From Clostridia bacterium (GTDB lineage Bacteria; Bacillota; Clostridia; Oscillospirales; Acutalibacteraceae), in contig JAFTBJ010000084.1 in assembly GCA_017455295.1 (NCBI GenBank), positions 1 to 37,528 on the forward strand: 37,528 bases of DNA. The letters run 5' to 3'. Shown here in pieces: positions 23,232 through 30,586 of the stretch. The position numbers and the translations under genes are program-made. Every line of letters begins with the position of its first letter. The stretch's first letter is position 1. The notes beneath the pieces were generated by a model that saw only the letters and a list, made by a program, of their open reading frames with translations, made no database searches and was not told the DNA's origin.

Positions 23232-24587
23232 ATGTCCGGTTCGAACGAATCCATTTATGAAGTCTGGATCTATGTGGTGCAGTACATCCAGGAACACTTT
23301 GATATCAGCGAAGCCGCTATGGACATGTGGATCGGCGCGCTGAATTTAAAATCCATCAAAGGCAGCGACGTGCTGGTGGAAGTCAAGACGGAATTTCAAA
23401 AATCCATCATCGACGAACACTATGCCGCGCTGGTGCAGGAAGCGTTTTCGCATGTGCTGGGATTCCCCGTCACGCTGCGTATCGTCAGCAACGAGCATCA
23501 TCCGAATATCCCGCCTGTACCGGCCGACGATGAATTCGGCGCTTATTATTTCTTCAACCGCATGGTAGAAACCGGCGACTACACGTTTGAAAATTTCATC
23601 GTGGGCTCGTCCAACAATTTCGCCCATGCGGCGGCGCTCGCCGTGGCGACGCATCCTTCGGGAAACTATAACCCGCTGTTCATTTACGGCAGCTCGGGCC
23701 TCGGCAAAACGCATCTGCTGTATGCCATCGCGGCCACCATTCGCGAAAACAATCCGAACGCCCGCGTGATGTATACCCGCTGCGAAGAAATGACCAACGA
23801 TTTTATCCGCGCCGTTCAAAAGGAATTAACGTTTGATGAGTTCCGTAAGCCATATCGCATGGCGGATATTCTGCTCGTCGACGATATTCAGTTTTTAGCG
23901 GGCAAAGAACGTATGCAGGATGAATTTTTCTATACATTTGACTATCTGCACAACGCCGGCCGCCAGATTGTGCTCACGTCCGATCGTCCACCCAGTGAGA
24001 TCGCGACCCTGAAAGAACGCCTGCGCACCCGCTTTGAAATGGGTCTGCTCGCCGATATTCAGGCGCCGGATTATGAAACCCGCGTGGCAATCGTGCGGCG
24101 CAAAGCGTTTTTGCTGAAGATGGATCTCCCGAACGACGTGTGCGAATATCTCGCCACCCAGCTCAAAACCAATGTGCGGCAGCTTGAGGGCGCCGTCAAA
24201 ACCATCCATGCACAGTATATGATCGGCGGCAACGCTCCGACGGTCAGCATCGCGCAAAGCGTGATCCGCGATATGCGCACCAACCAGCAGCCCACCCCGG
24301 TCACCATCGAGCGGATCGCGACCGAAGTGGCCCGTACCTTCAATGTGACGGTGGACGATATCTTCTCCAAATCCCGCACCGCGCCGATCCCGAAAGCTCG
24401 GCAGGTCGCGTTTTATGTGACAAGAAGCATCACCGGTCTCAAACAGGAAGACATCGGCAGAGAGTTCGGCGGATTCGATCATTCCACCGTCGTCTATGCG
24501 CTGCATCGCGTCGATCAAATGATGCGGCAGGATCCGACCTTCCGCAACATGGTCAACGATATCGTGAAAAATCTCAGCGACGAATGA
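23232..24587 (+). CDS. dnaA: Chromosomal replication initiator DnaA
   Basis: A 451-residue AAA+ initiator. Domain I (about 1-85, starting IYEVWIYVVQYIQEHFDIS) is for helicase loading and DnaA contacts. A short linker follows. Domain III has Walker A GSSGLGKTHLL (153-162) and Walker B ILLVDDIQFL, with the sensor region LTSDRPPSEIATLKERLRTRFEMGL. Domain IV ends with the DnaA-box reader signature GREFGGFDHSTVVYALHRV. The length is typical of Clostridia. I chose the ATG at 23232 over an in-frame TTG at 23211 because GGAGAGG lies between them. It is followed by an AT-rich stretch of DnaA boxes before dnaN. Confidence 0.98.
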   Translation: MSGSNESIYEVWIYVVQYIQEHFDISEAAMDMWIGALNLKSIKGSDVLVEVKTEFQKSIIDEHYAALVQEAFSHVLGFPVTLRIVSNEHHPNIPPVPADDEFGAYYFFNRMVETGDYTFENFIVGSSNNFAHAAALAVATHPSGNYNPLFIYGSSGLGKTHLLYAIAATIRENNPNARVMYTRCEEMTNDFIRAVQKELTFDEFRKPYRMADILLVDDIQFLAGKERMQDEFFYTFDYLHNAGRQIVLTSDRPPSEIATLKERLRTRFEMGLLADIQAPDYETRVAIVRRKAFLLKMDLPNDVCEYLATQLKTNVRQLEGAVKTIHAQYMIGGNAPTVSIAQSVIRDMRTNQQPTPVTIERIATEVARTFNVTVDDIFSKSRTAPIPKARQVAFYVTRSITGLKQEDIGREFGGFDHSTVVYALHRVDQMMRQDPTFRNMVNDIVKNLSDE

Positions 24588-24880
24588 TCCACAAATTTTG
24601 TGGATTTCACGTTTATATCATGTGAATATTCTGCTGTTTTCCACGTTTTTTTCACTTATTCACTCACCCTTTTCCACATCTTGTGAGTTTTTCCTTCTCC
24701 ACCCCTTTTTTTTCCTCTTTTTCACTTTTTTTACACGCGTTTCTGTGAACCTATATTCTGCCTATTTCTAAGCGTTTTCTATATTTTTCACAAATTCACC
24801 GTCTATATGATGATGATGAATATAAGTAAGAATGTTATAAGCGGCCGCGCTTTGCTTCGTGCCGCAAAAAAGGAGAGACG
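24585..24880. other. Probable oriC: DnaA-box cluster and AT-rich segment between dnaA and dnaN
   Basis: Near-consensus DnaA boxes (TTATNCACA), each with one mismatch: TGATCCACA 24585-24593; ATATTCACA on the minus strand, 24621-24629; TTATTCACT 24656-24664; TTTTCCACA 24670-24678; TTTTTCACA 24784-24792. Weaker ones lie at 24599-24607 (minus) and 24637-24645. The first overlaps a 9-bp-arm palindrome centred at 24596. An AT-rich tract with ATGATGATGATG (about 24807-24820) precedes the dnaN ribosome-binding site and could be the unwinding element. Confidence 0.75.
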
Positions 24881-24886
24881 ACAGTT

Positions 24887-26008
24887 ATGAATATTGTATG
24901 CCAAACAGAAGCCCTTCAAAACGCGGTATCCACCGTCAGCCACGCCGTATCGGGCAAATCCACTCTTCCGGCGCTGGAAGGCGTGCTGCTTAAAGCGCGC
25001 AGCTCTTCTCTGTTTCTTGCCGGATACGATATGGAGATCGGCATCACCACAACAATGGAGGCGCAGATCAAAGAACCGGGAGCGATCGTGCTGTCGGTCA
25101 AACTGTTTGGAGATATCGTGCGCAATCTGCCATACCACACCGTCTCGATCGAAACGGATGAAAAATTGAATGTTCACATTCAATGCGGCATGGCGGAATA
25201 TGAGATCATGGGAATCGAAGCGGATGAATATCCCGAGATTCCGTCGGTGGAAGACGGCGTCGGATTTGTAATCGGGAGGTCGACTTTCAAAAGCATGCTG
25301 CGGCAGACGCTGTTTGCGGTGGCAATGAGCGAGTCGTCTCGCCCGGTACATAAAGGCGTGTTGTTCGATGTGTATGATCATCAACTGACGCTGGTCAGTT
25401 TGGATGGATCACGGCTGGCGCTGCGCAAGGAGCCGATCGAATCCGGCGAAGTGATGCAGTTTGTCATGCCGCGCAAAACAGCGGCGGAGCTGCTCAAATT
25501 GATGGACGATGAAGATGTGCCGACGTCGCTGATTGTCGGTAAGCGGCATGTAGCGGTGGAAGTGGGCGAGCATTTGGTGATCTCGCGGCTGCTCGACGGC
25601 GAATTTTTGCCCTATCGCAAAGCGATCCCGCAGCAGGTGCTCACCACCATCAAAGTCAATACGCGCGAGTTGATGCAGTCGGTCGCGCGTGCGGCAATTG
25701 TAATCAATGATCGCGTTAAATCGCCTATCGTGTGCGAATTCGGCGGCAATGTGATCAAAATCAGCTGTTCCACACCGCTCGGCGCCGCGTCGGATGTGAC
25801 GGCAGCGGACATCAGCGGACAGGAAGAAGAAATGGGATTCAACCATCAGTTCTTGACCGATGCGCTCAAAAATGTGGAATGCGATGAAGTACGCATCGAA
25901 CTCAACGGCGCACTGTCTCCCATGAAGATTCTGCCGCCTGAAGGAGACAACTTCCTCTTCCTTGTGCTGCCGGTGCGTCTGCCGAACAGCAGCAAAAAAG
26001 GACAGTAA
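24887..26008 (+). CDS. dnaN: DNA polymerase III beta sliding clamp
   Basis: A 373-residue clamp subunit that forms a dimeric ring on DNA and tethers the polymerase. Three repeated clamp domains span the length. Recognisable stretches are MNIVCQTEALQNAVSTVSHAV (domain 1), FKSMLRQTLFAVAMSESSRPVHKGVLFDV (domain 2) and the conserved C-terminus MKILPPEGDNFLFLVLPVRL. The ATG follows AAAAAAGGAGAGACGACAGTT. It lies 300 bp after dnaA, across the presumed origin. Confidence 0.97.
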   Translation: MNIVCQTEALQNAVSTVSHAVSGKSTLPALEGVLLKARSSSLFLAGYDMEIGITTTMEAQIKEPGAIVLSVKLFGDIVRNLPYHTVSIETDEKLNVHIQCGMAEYEIMGIEADEYPEIPSVEDGVGFVIGRSTFKSMLRQTLFAVAMSESSRPVHKGVLFDVYDHQLTLVSLDGSRLALRKEPIESGEVMQFVMPRKTAAELLKLMDDEDVPTSLIVGKRHVAVEVGEHLVISRLLDGEFLPYRKAIPQQVLTTIKVNTRELMQSVARAAIVINDRVKSPIVCEFGGNVIKISCSTPLGAASDVTAADISGQEEEMGFNHQFLTDALKNVECDEVRIELNGALSPMKILPPEGDNFLFLVLPVRLPNSSKKGQ

Positions 26009-26128
26009 AACAACGAACAATTAAAAATGGAAAATGAAAAATAAAGGTGGCGCGCTGACGCGCGACAGATTTGGATAATTTTGTGGCGTGCCGTAGAGCG
26101 CGATGCCCACATCGCGCTGGGATGGCGC
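26009..26128. other. dnaN-yaaA intergenic, left part
   Basis: It holds a purine-rich AATGGAAAATG-type tract (26017-26043), which also occurs in complement near 5133 and 17821, and small palindromes (GCGCGCTGACGCGCG, ATCGCGCT). No gene is seen. The right part of the gap (26224-26424) has no recognisable element except a CTCTAAT-type tract near 26377. Confidence 0.4.
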
Positions 26129-26223
26129 TGTCATCCTGAACGCAGTGAAGGATCTCCTATGGCATCGCCGTGTTCCACACGAGATCCTTCGACTTCGTAT
26201 CCTGACGGATGCTTCGCTCAGGA
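26129..26223. repeat. Inverted TCATCCTGA...AAGGATCTC repeat
   Basis: Left part TCATCCTGAACGCAGTGAAG followed by GATCTC; right part GAGATCCTTCG, and TTCGCTCAGGA at the end. These form an imperfect inverted repeat of a type widely scattered in bacterial intergenic DNA. It lies in the 416-bp dnaN-yaaA gap. Confidence 0.65.
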
Positions 26224-26424
26224 GACAAACTTGCGGCGCGCTCCCATGTGTGAATCCGGAGGGATTGTCAAAGGAATCACGCACAAATCTTGTGGAGATC
26301 CTCGCAGTCGGATTAAAGCTGCGTCCTACCTATCGCCGGTAGATTCTGCAAACTCTTCCGGCGACGACGGAAAGATTCTTGAACCTCTAATCTCGAATTT
26401 TCTGATTTCTAGAAAGGCTTAACG

Positions 26425-26646
26425 ATGAAAAAAACGGTGACCATTTCAACCGAATATATCCGGCTGGATGCGCTGCTCAAGCTCAGCGGCATGACTATGA
26501 CCGGCGGCGAAGCGAAAAGCGTGATCCAAACCGGGAAGGTAACGGTGGATGGCGACGTATGCCTCATGCGCGGCAAAAAAATTCGCCCGGGACAAACGGT
26601 CGTATATCGCGGCGAGACGATCATCGTCGAAGGAGACGCGACATGA
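26425..26646 (+). CDS. yaaA: S4-domain protein YaaA
   Basis: A 73-residue protein that is essentially a single S4 RNA-binding domain: YIRLDALLKLSGMTMTGGEAK, then VIQTGKVTVDGDVCLMRGKKI, then RPGQTVVYRGETIIV. Its position between dnaN and recF is the standard Firmicutes place of yaaA. The molecular role is not established; binding to rRNA or tRNA is assumed from the domain. The ATG follows AGAAAGGCTTAACG. recF starts inside its stop (ATGA). Confidence 0.93.
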   Translation: MKKTVTISTEYIRLDALLKLSGMTMTGGEAKSVIQTGKVTVDGDVCLMRGKKIRPGQTVVYRGETIIVEGDAT

Positions 26647-27728
26647 ACGTGCTGTCTTTGTCGATGGAAGGATTTCGCAACATCGATACGCTGTCCTTCT
26701 GTCCCGGCGATGGCGTGAATGTGCTGTATGGAGACAACGCGCAGGGCAAAACCAACATTCTGGAAGCGATCTGGCTGTTCACCGGCGGCAAAAGTTTTCG
26801 CGGCGCCAAAGACGCGGAGCTGGTCGGTTTTGGACGGGACAGCGCGAAGCTGACGATGCGGTTTGACGCCGCCGGACGACAGCAGCAGGCGACCATCACG
26901 ATCGCTGCGCGCCGCAGCGCCGTGCTCAACGGGCTGCCGCTTCCCGCTGTGACAAAGCTTACCGGGCGATTTTGCGCCGTGATCTTCTCTCCGGAGCATT
27001 TGGCGCTCATCAAAGCGGGGCCGGAAGAGAGGCGAAAATTTCTTGATGCCGCGTGCTGTCAGCTTCGCCCGGCGTTTATGCCGGTGCTCGCGGAGTATCT
27101 CAAAACACTCAAACAGCGCAACCGATTGATCAAAGCGATCCGTGCGGGCGACCAGCCGGACGATCCGTTGCTTTTTGACACATTCGACCGGCAGTTGGCG
27201 TCTTCCGGTGCAGCGGTACGTCGGGAGAGACGAGCCTATCTTGAAAAACTCGGCGACCGCGCTGCCGCGATATATGACGGCTTATCCGCCGGGCGGGAAC
27301 GTCTTGCGCTGGCATATGAGACCGGGCGCGACACGGCGGACGCGCTGTATAACGCGCTGCAGGCGTCGCGTCAAATCGATCAGCGCGCCGGGTTCACCAC
27401 CATCGGCCCGCATCGGGATGATTTTGACGTGACCATCAACGGCAGCGACGCGAGACGCTTTGGGTCGCAGGGGCAGCAGCGTTCCTGCGTGCTGGCGCTC
27501 AAATTGGCGGAAGCCGCGCTGCTCCAAGACGCATGCGGCGAGCAGCCGGTGGTGCTGCTCGACGATGTGATGAGCGAGCTGGATGCGTCCCGGCAGGATT
27601 TTCTGCTCAATCAAATGACCGGATGGCAAACCTTCATTACCTGCTGCGATCCGGCGATGAAAGACCGGCTGCATGCCGGGTTTTCGGCAAAGATCGTGCG
27701 CGGCAGTATGGAAGAAAGGACGTTGTGA
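26643..27728 (+). CDS. recF: DNA replication and repair protein RecF
   Basis: A 361-residue SMC/ABC-like ATPase loading RecA at gaps. Walker A is GDNAQGKTNILEAI (30-43). FSPEHLALIKAGPEERRKFLD is a family landmark, GSQGQQRSCVLALKLAE is the signature region, and PVVLLDDVMSELDASRQ is Walker B with the D-loop. The ATG at 26643 overlaps the yaaA stop by four bases; earlier in-frame codons lie in yaaA. remB begins one base inside the recF stop (TGATG), so yaaA-recF-remB is one tightly coupled unit. Confidence 0.97.
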   Translation: MNVLSLSMEGFRNIDTLSFCPGDGVNVLYGDNAQGKTNILEAIWLFTGGKSFRGAKDAELVGFGRDSAKLTMRFDAAGRQQQATITIAARRSAVLNGLPLPAVTKLTGRFCAVIFSPEHLALIKAGPEERRKFLDAACCQLRPAFMPVLAEYLKTLKQRNRLIKAIRAGDQPDDPLLFDTFDRQLASSGAAVRRERRAYLEKLGDRAAAIYDGLSAGRERLALAYETGRDTADALYNALQASRQIDQRAGFTTIGPHRDDFDVTINGSDARRFGSQGQQRSCVLALKLAEAALLQDACGEQPVVLLDDVMSELDASRQDFLLNQMTGWQTFITCCDPAMKDRLHAGFSAKIVRGSMEERTL

Positions 27729-27994
27729 TGTACCTGCATCTGGGACAGGACGTCGTGGTCAGAATGGCCGACGTCGTCGGCATTTTCGATATGGACAATA
27801 CAACCGTCAGCCGCCACACGCGGGACTTTCTTGCGGCGGCCGAACAGGCGGGACAGGTGGTCAGCATCACTTATGAGCTGCCGCGTTCCTTTGTCGTGTG
27901 TGTCGAAAACGGGCGGCAAACGGTGTATCTGTGCCAGCTTGCGCCCGCAACATTGAAAAAACGATTACGCGCCGGGATGTTTCCCGCGCTTTGA
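27728..27994 (+). CDS. remB: Extracellular matrix regulator RemB (DUF370)
   Basis: An 88-residue DUF370 protein: MYLHLGQDVVVRMADVVGIFDMD, NTTVSRHTRDFL, and a C-terminal VVCVENGRQTVYLCQLAPATLKKR. RemA/RemB-type proteins are DNA-binding regulators of matrix genes; this small copy between recF and gyrB is the usual RemB position in Clostridia and Bacilli. The start ATG overlaps the recF stop by one base behind AAAGGA. Confidence 0.9.
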   Translation: MYLHLGQDVVVRMADVVGIFDMDNTTVSRHTRDFLAAAEQAGQVVSITYELPRSFVVCVENGRQTVYLCQLAPATLKKRLRAGMFPAL

Positions 27995-28044
27995 TATGAA
28001 AAAGTCAGCAGTAAACCGCCTCAACAGAAAAGGAGATAGCAACA

Positions 28045-29979
28045 GTGGATACGGAATTGCAAACGACGGTAAATGAAGCGTATGACGAAAGTCAGATCCA
28101 GGTGCTCGAAGGCTTGGAAGCTGTGCGCAAGCGCCCCGGTATGTACATCGGGTCGACCGGCCCGCGCGGGCTGCACCATCTCGTGTATGAGATCGTGGAC
28201 AACTCGATCGACGAAGCGCTTGCGGGATACTGCACCCATATCGAGGTGGAGATCCTGCCCGGCGACGTCATCACCGTGCGCGACAACGGCCGCGGCATCC
28301 CGGTGGGACTCAACGAAAAACTCGGACTGCCCACCGTCACCGTCGTACTGACGGTGCTGCACGCGGGCGGCAAATTCGGCGGCGGCGGATATAAGGTCGC
28401 CGGCGGTCTGCACGGCGTGGGCAGCTCGGTCGTGAACGCGCTGTCGGAGTATCTCGAAGTGGAGATCTCCCGCGACGGCAAGGTGTATGCGCAGCGGTTT
28501 GAAAAAGGCGCCGCCGTCACCGAGCTCACCGTGATCGGCACCTCCGATCACGACGGCACCTTCATCCGCTTCAAACCGGATGCGACCATCTTTACCGATA
28601 CCACAGAATATGATTTTGAGACGCTGCAAAAGCGGATGCGGGAGCAGGCATTTCTTAATGCGGGGCTTCGCATTTCGCTGACCGACCGCCGCGATCCCGA
28701 CAAGGTGATCGAGGAGAGCTATTGCTATGAAGGCGGCATCTCGAGTTTTGTGGAATATATCAACAAAACGCGCGGCTATATGGCGCTGCACGACGAGGTG
28801 ATCCATCTGTCCATCAGCGACGGCGATTCGGTCGCGGAGGTGGCGTTCCAATATAATGACAGCTACAACGAAACGATCCTCAGTTTCGCCAATAATATGC
28901 ATACCATCGACGGCGGCACTCACGAGCAGTCGTTCAAGAACGGCATGCAGCGCATTTTGAACGATTACGCGCGCAAATATAAGCTGCTCAAAGACGGCGA
29001 CAGCAACTTGAAGGGCGACGACGTGCGCGAGGGTTTGACGGCGATCGTCAGCGTCAAGCTGACCGACGCGCAGTTTGAAAGCCAGACCAAGGCAAAACTC
29101 GGCAACACGGCGATCGGCAAGCTGGTCACCCGGCTGCTCAGCGAAAAACTTGTGCCGTATCTTGAGGAAAACCCGCAAGCGGCCCGCGCGATTTTGGAAA
29201 AATCCATCAACGCGGCCAGAGTGCGCGAAGCGGCGCAGAAAGCGCGTGAAAACGCCCGCAAGAAAAAGGGTATCGGCTCGATGCGGATGCCCGAGAAACT
29301 CGCCGACTGCATCTGGCGCGACCCGGAACGCACCGAGCTCTATATCGTCGAGGGCGATTCCGCAGGCGGCTCCGCGATCCAGGGACGCGACCGCAATTTC
29401 CAGGCGATCCTCTCGATGTGGGGCAAGATGCTCAACGTCGAAAAAGCCCGCATCGACAAAGTGTATGGCAACGATAAACTGACGCCGATCGTGGTGGCGC
29501 TCGGCTGTGGCATCGGGGACGATTTTGATCTTTCGAAGCTGCGCTACGGCAAGGTCATCATCATGGCGGATGCCGACGTCGACGGCTCGCACATCCGCAC
29601 GCTGCTTTTAACCTTCTTCTTCCGCTATATGCGGCCGCTCGTTGAGGAAGGGCATGTGTATCTCGCGCAGCCGCCGCTCTTCAAAGTGTCGAAGGGCAAG
29701 CAGGTGCGGTATGCGTTCAGCGACGACGAGCGGGACAGCTATATTGCGGAGCTCGGCGGCAGCGCCGACGTGCAGCGGTATAAAGGTCTCGGTGAAATGG
29801 ATCCCGAACAGCTGTGGGAGACCACGATGGATCCGGCGTTCCGCACCATGTATCAGGTGACGCTCGAAGACGCGCTCGCCGCCGATGAAGCGATCTCCAT
29901 TTTGATGGGCGACAAGGTCGAGCCCCGCCGCGATTTCATCGAGAAAAACGCACAGTATGTGGAGAATTTGGACATTTAA
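28045..29979 (+). CDS. gyrB: DNA gyrase subunit B
   Basis: A 644-residue ATPase subunit of the enzyme that introduces negative supercoils. The GHKL ATPase domain has VDNSIDEALAGY (52-63), VRDNGRGIPVG, and GGKFGGGGYKVAGGLHGVGSSVVNALS. The TOPRIM domain has YIVEGDSAGGSA, MLNVEKARIDKVYGN and MADADVDGSHIRTLLLTFF. The C-terminus RRDFIEKNAQYVENLDI is typical. It starts at GTG 28045 behind AAAAGGAGATAGCAACA. gyrA normally follows directly, but here 5 kb of accessory genes intervene. Confidence 0.98.
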   Translation: MDTELQTTVNEAYDESQIQVLEGLEAVRKRPGMYIGSTGPRGLHHLVYEIVDNSIDEALAGYCTHIEVEILPGDVITVRDNGRGIPVGLNEKLGLPTVTVVLTVLHAGGKFGGGGYKVAGGLHGVGSSVVNALSEYLEVEISRDGKVYAQRFEKGAAVTELTVIGTSDHDGTFIRFKPDATIFTDTTEYDFETLQKRMREQAFLNAGLRISLTDRRDPDKVIEESYCYEGGISSFVEYINKTRGYMALHDEVIHLSISDGDSVAEVAFQYNDSYNETILSFANNMHTIDGGTHEQSFKNGMQRILNDYARKYKLLKDGDSNLKGDDVREGLTAIVSVKLTDAQFESQTKAKLGNTAIGKLVTRLLSEKLVPYLEENPQAARAILEKSINAARVREAAQKARENARKKKGIGSMRMPEKLADCIWRDPERTELYIVEGDSAGGSAIQGRDRNFQAILSMWGKMLNVEKARIDKVYGNDKLTPIVVALGCGIGDDFDLSKLRYGKVIIMADADVDGSHIRTLLLTFFFRYMRPLVEEGHVYLAQPPLFKVSKGKQVRYAFSDDERDSYIAELGGSADVQRYKGLGEMDPEQLWETTMDPAFRTMYQVTLEDALAADEAISILMGDKVEPRRDFIEKNAQYVENLDI

Positions 29980-29983
29980 GAAG

Positions 29984-30054
29984 CGGCGAGCGAAAGCCTT
30001 CCCCTCGAGGGGAAGGTGTCGAGGCGGTCACGCCGAGACGGATGAGGTGGAAAA
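29984..30054 (+). repeat. GATGAGGTG double-hairpin repeat, copy 2
   Basis: 71 bp that match copy 4 (30466-30536) at 69 positions. It carries the hairpin CTTCCCCTCGAGGGGAAG and then GTCGAGGCGGTCACGCCGAGAC, ending GGATGAGGTGGAAAA. Its right end supplies the Shine-Dalgarno sequence of the endonuclease gene. It begins five bases after the gyrB stop and could also act as its terminator. Confidence 0.9.
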
Positions 30055-30056
30055 AT

Positions 30057-30404
30057 ATGAACGACCTGCAAAATAAAAACCTCACGCCGTATGCCAAAAA
30101 ATTGCGCCGCGACATGACAAAAGAAGAACGGCATTTATGGTATGATTTTTTGAAAACACTTCCCGTAACAATCAACAGACAAAAAGTAATCGGTCCGTAC
30201 ATAGTGGATTTTTATTGTGCAAACGCCAAGCTGGTAATAGAGTTGGATGGCTCTCAGCACTATATGCCGGAAAAAGCGGTGCAAGATAAAAAAAGGGATC
30301 GTTACTTATCCGAACGAGGGTTGATGGTACTGCGATATTCTAACTTGGATATCAATCAACACTTTACGGCAGTATGTGAGGATATATTGGAGCATCTTTC
30401 TTGA
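30057..30404 (+). CDS. DUF559 (VSR-like) endonuclease-domain protein
   Basis: A 115-residue DUF559 protein, a compact PD-(D/E)xK-related nuclease fold near the Vsr mismatch endonucleases. Landmarks are LTPYAKKLRRDMTKEERHLW (Glu of the N-terminal helix), RQKVIGPYIVDFYC (catalytic Asp), LVIELDGSQHY (catalytic Glu and Asp) and VLRYSNLDIN. The cellular role is unknown; many Clostridia carry several copies. I prefer ATG 30057, because GAGGTGG from the flanking repeat lies 6 bases upstream; an in-frame ATG at 30042 lies inside the repeat. It is less GC-rich than its neighbours and is enclosed by repeat copies in opposite orientation, which points to acquisition as a unit. Confidence 0.9.
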   Translation: MNDLQNKNLTPYAKKLRRDMTKEERHLWYDFLKTLPVTINRQKVIGPYIVDFYCANAKLVIELDGSQHYMPEKAVQDKKRDRYLSERGLMVLRYSNLDINQHFTAVCEDILEHLS

Positions 30405-30455
30405 CACCTCATCAGTCACGCTGTCGCGTGACAGCTTCCCCTCAAGGGGAAGCCT
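30405..30455 (-). repeat. GATGAGGTG double-hairpin repeat, inverted copy 3
   Basis: CACCTCATCAGTCACGC starts directly at the endonuclease stop, followed by hairpin GTCACGC-tgtc-GCGTGAC and CTTCCCCTCAAGGGGAAG. It is the inverted partner of copy 2, so the endonuclease gene lies between inverted repeats. Confidence 0.85.
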
Positions 30456-30465
30456 TGAAAACAAA

Positions 30466-30536
30466 CGGCGCGCGAAAGCCTTCCCCTTGAGGGGAAGGTG
30501 TCGAGGCGGTCACGCCGAGACGGATGAGGTGGAAAA
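30466..30536 (+). repeat. GATGAGGTG double-hairpin repeat, copy 4
   Basis: 71 bp, two mismatches to copy 2. It lies 10 bases after inverted copy 3, so the two form a larger palindrome. It ends with GGATGAGGTGGAAAA, 50 bases before the next start codon. Confidence 0.9.
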
Positions 30537-30540
30537 GCAG

Positions 30541-30580
30541 CGATATGTTCGGCGCAAGCCGCAAACAAGAAAAGGACAAA
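30541..30580 (+). repeat. Duplicated leader with ribosome-binding site, copy 1
   Basis: It starts CGATATGTT, then has a GCCGCAAACAAGAAAAGGAC core that includes the Shine-Dalgarno AAAAGGA. The same leader occurs at 31866-31906 before the first YcxB-like gene. It places the start of the LRR protein at ATG 30587. Confidence 0.75.
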
Positions 30581-30586
30581 CCCTGT

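Noticed and set aside
24807-24820. DnaA-trio element from ATGATGATGATG before dnaN
   Set aside because: DnaA-trios read TAG in the 5'-3' direction next to a box; this repeat gives ATG or CAT on either strand. It is kept only as part of an AT-rich tract.
26559-26866. Alternative frames overlapping yaaA and recF starts
   Set aside because: The ATGA overlap gives a normal recF start with full family length; the upstream extension is Arg-rich shadow sequence.
30524-30586. N-terminal extension of the LRR protein from the ATG in the repeat end
   Set aside because: It would place 21 polar residues before a clear signal peptide, and the leader has a good AAAAGGA for the ATG at 30587.
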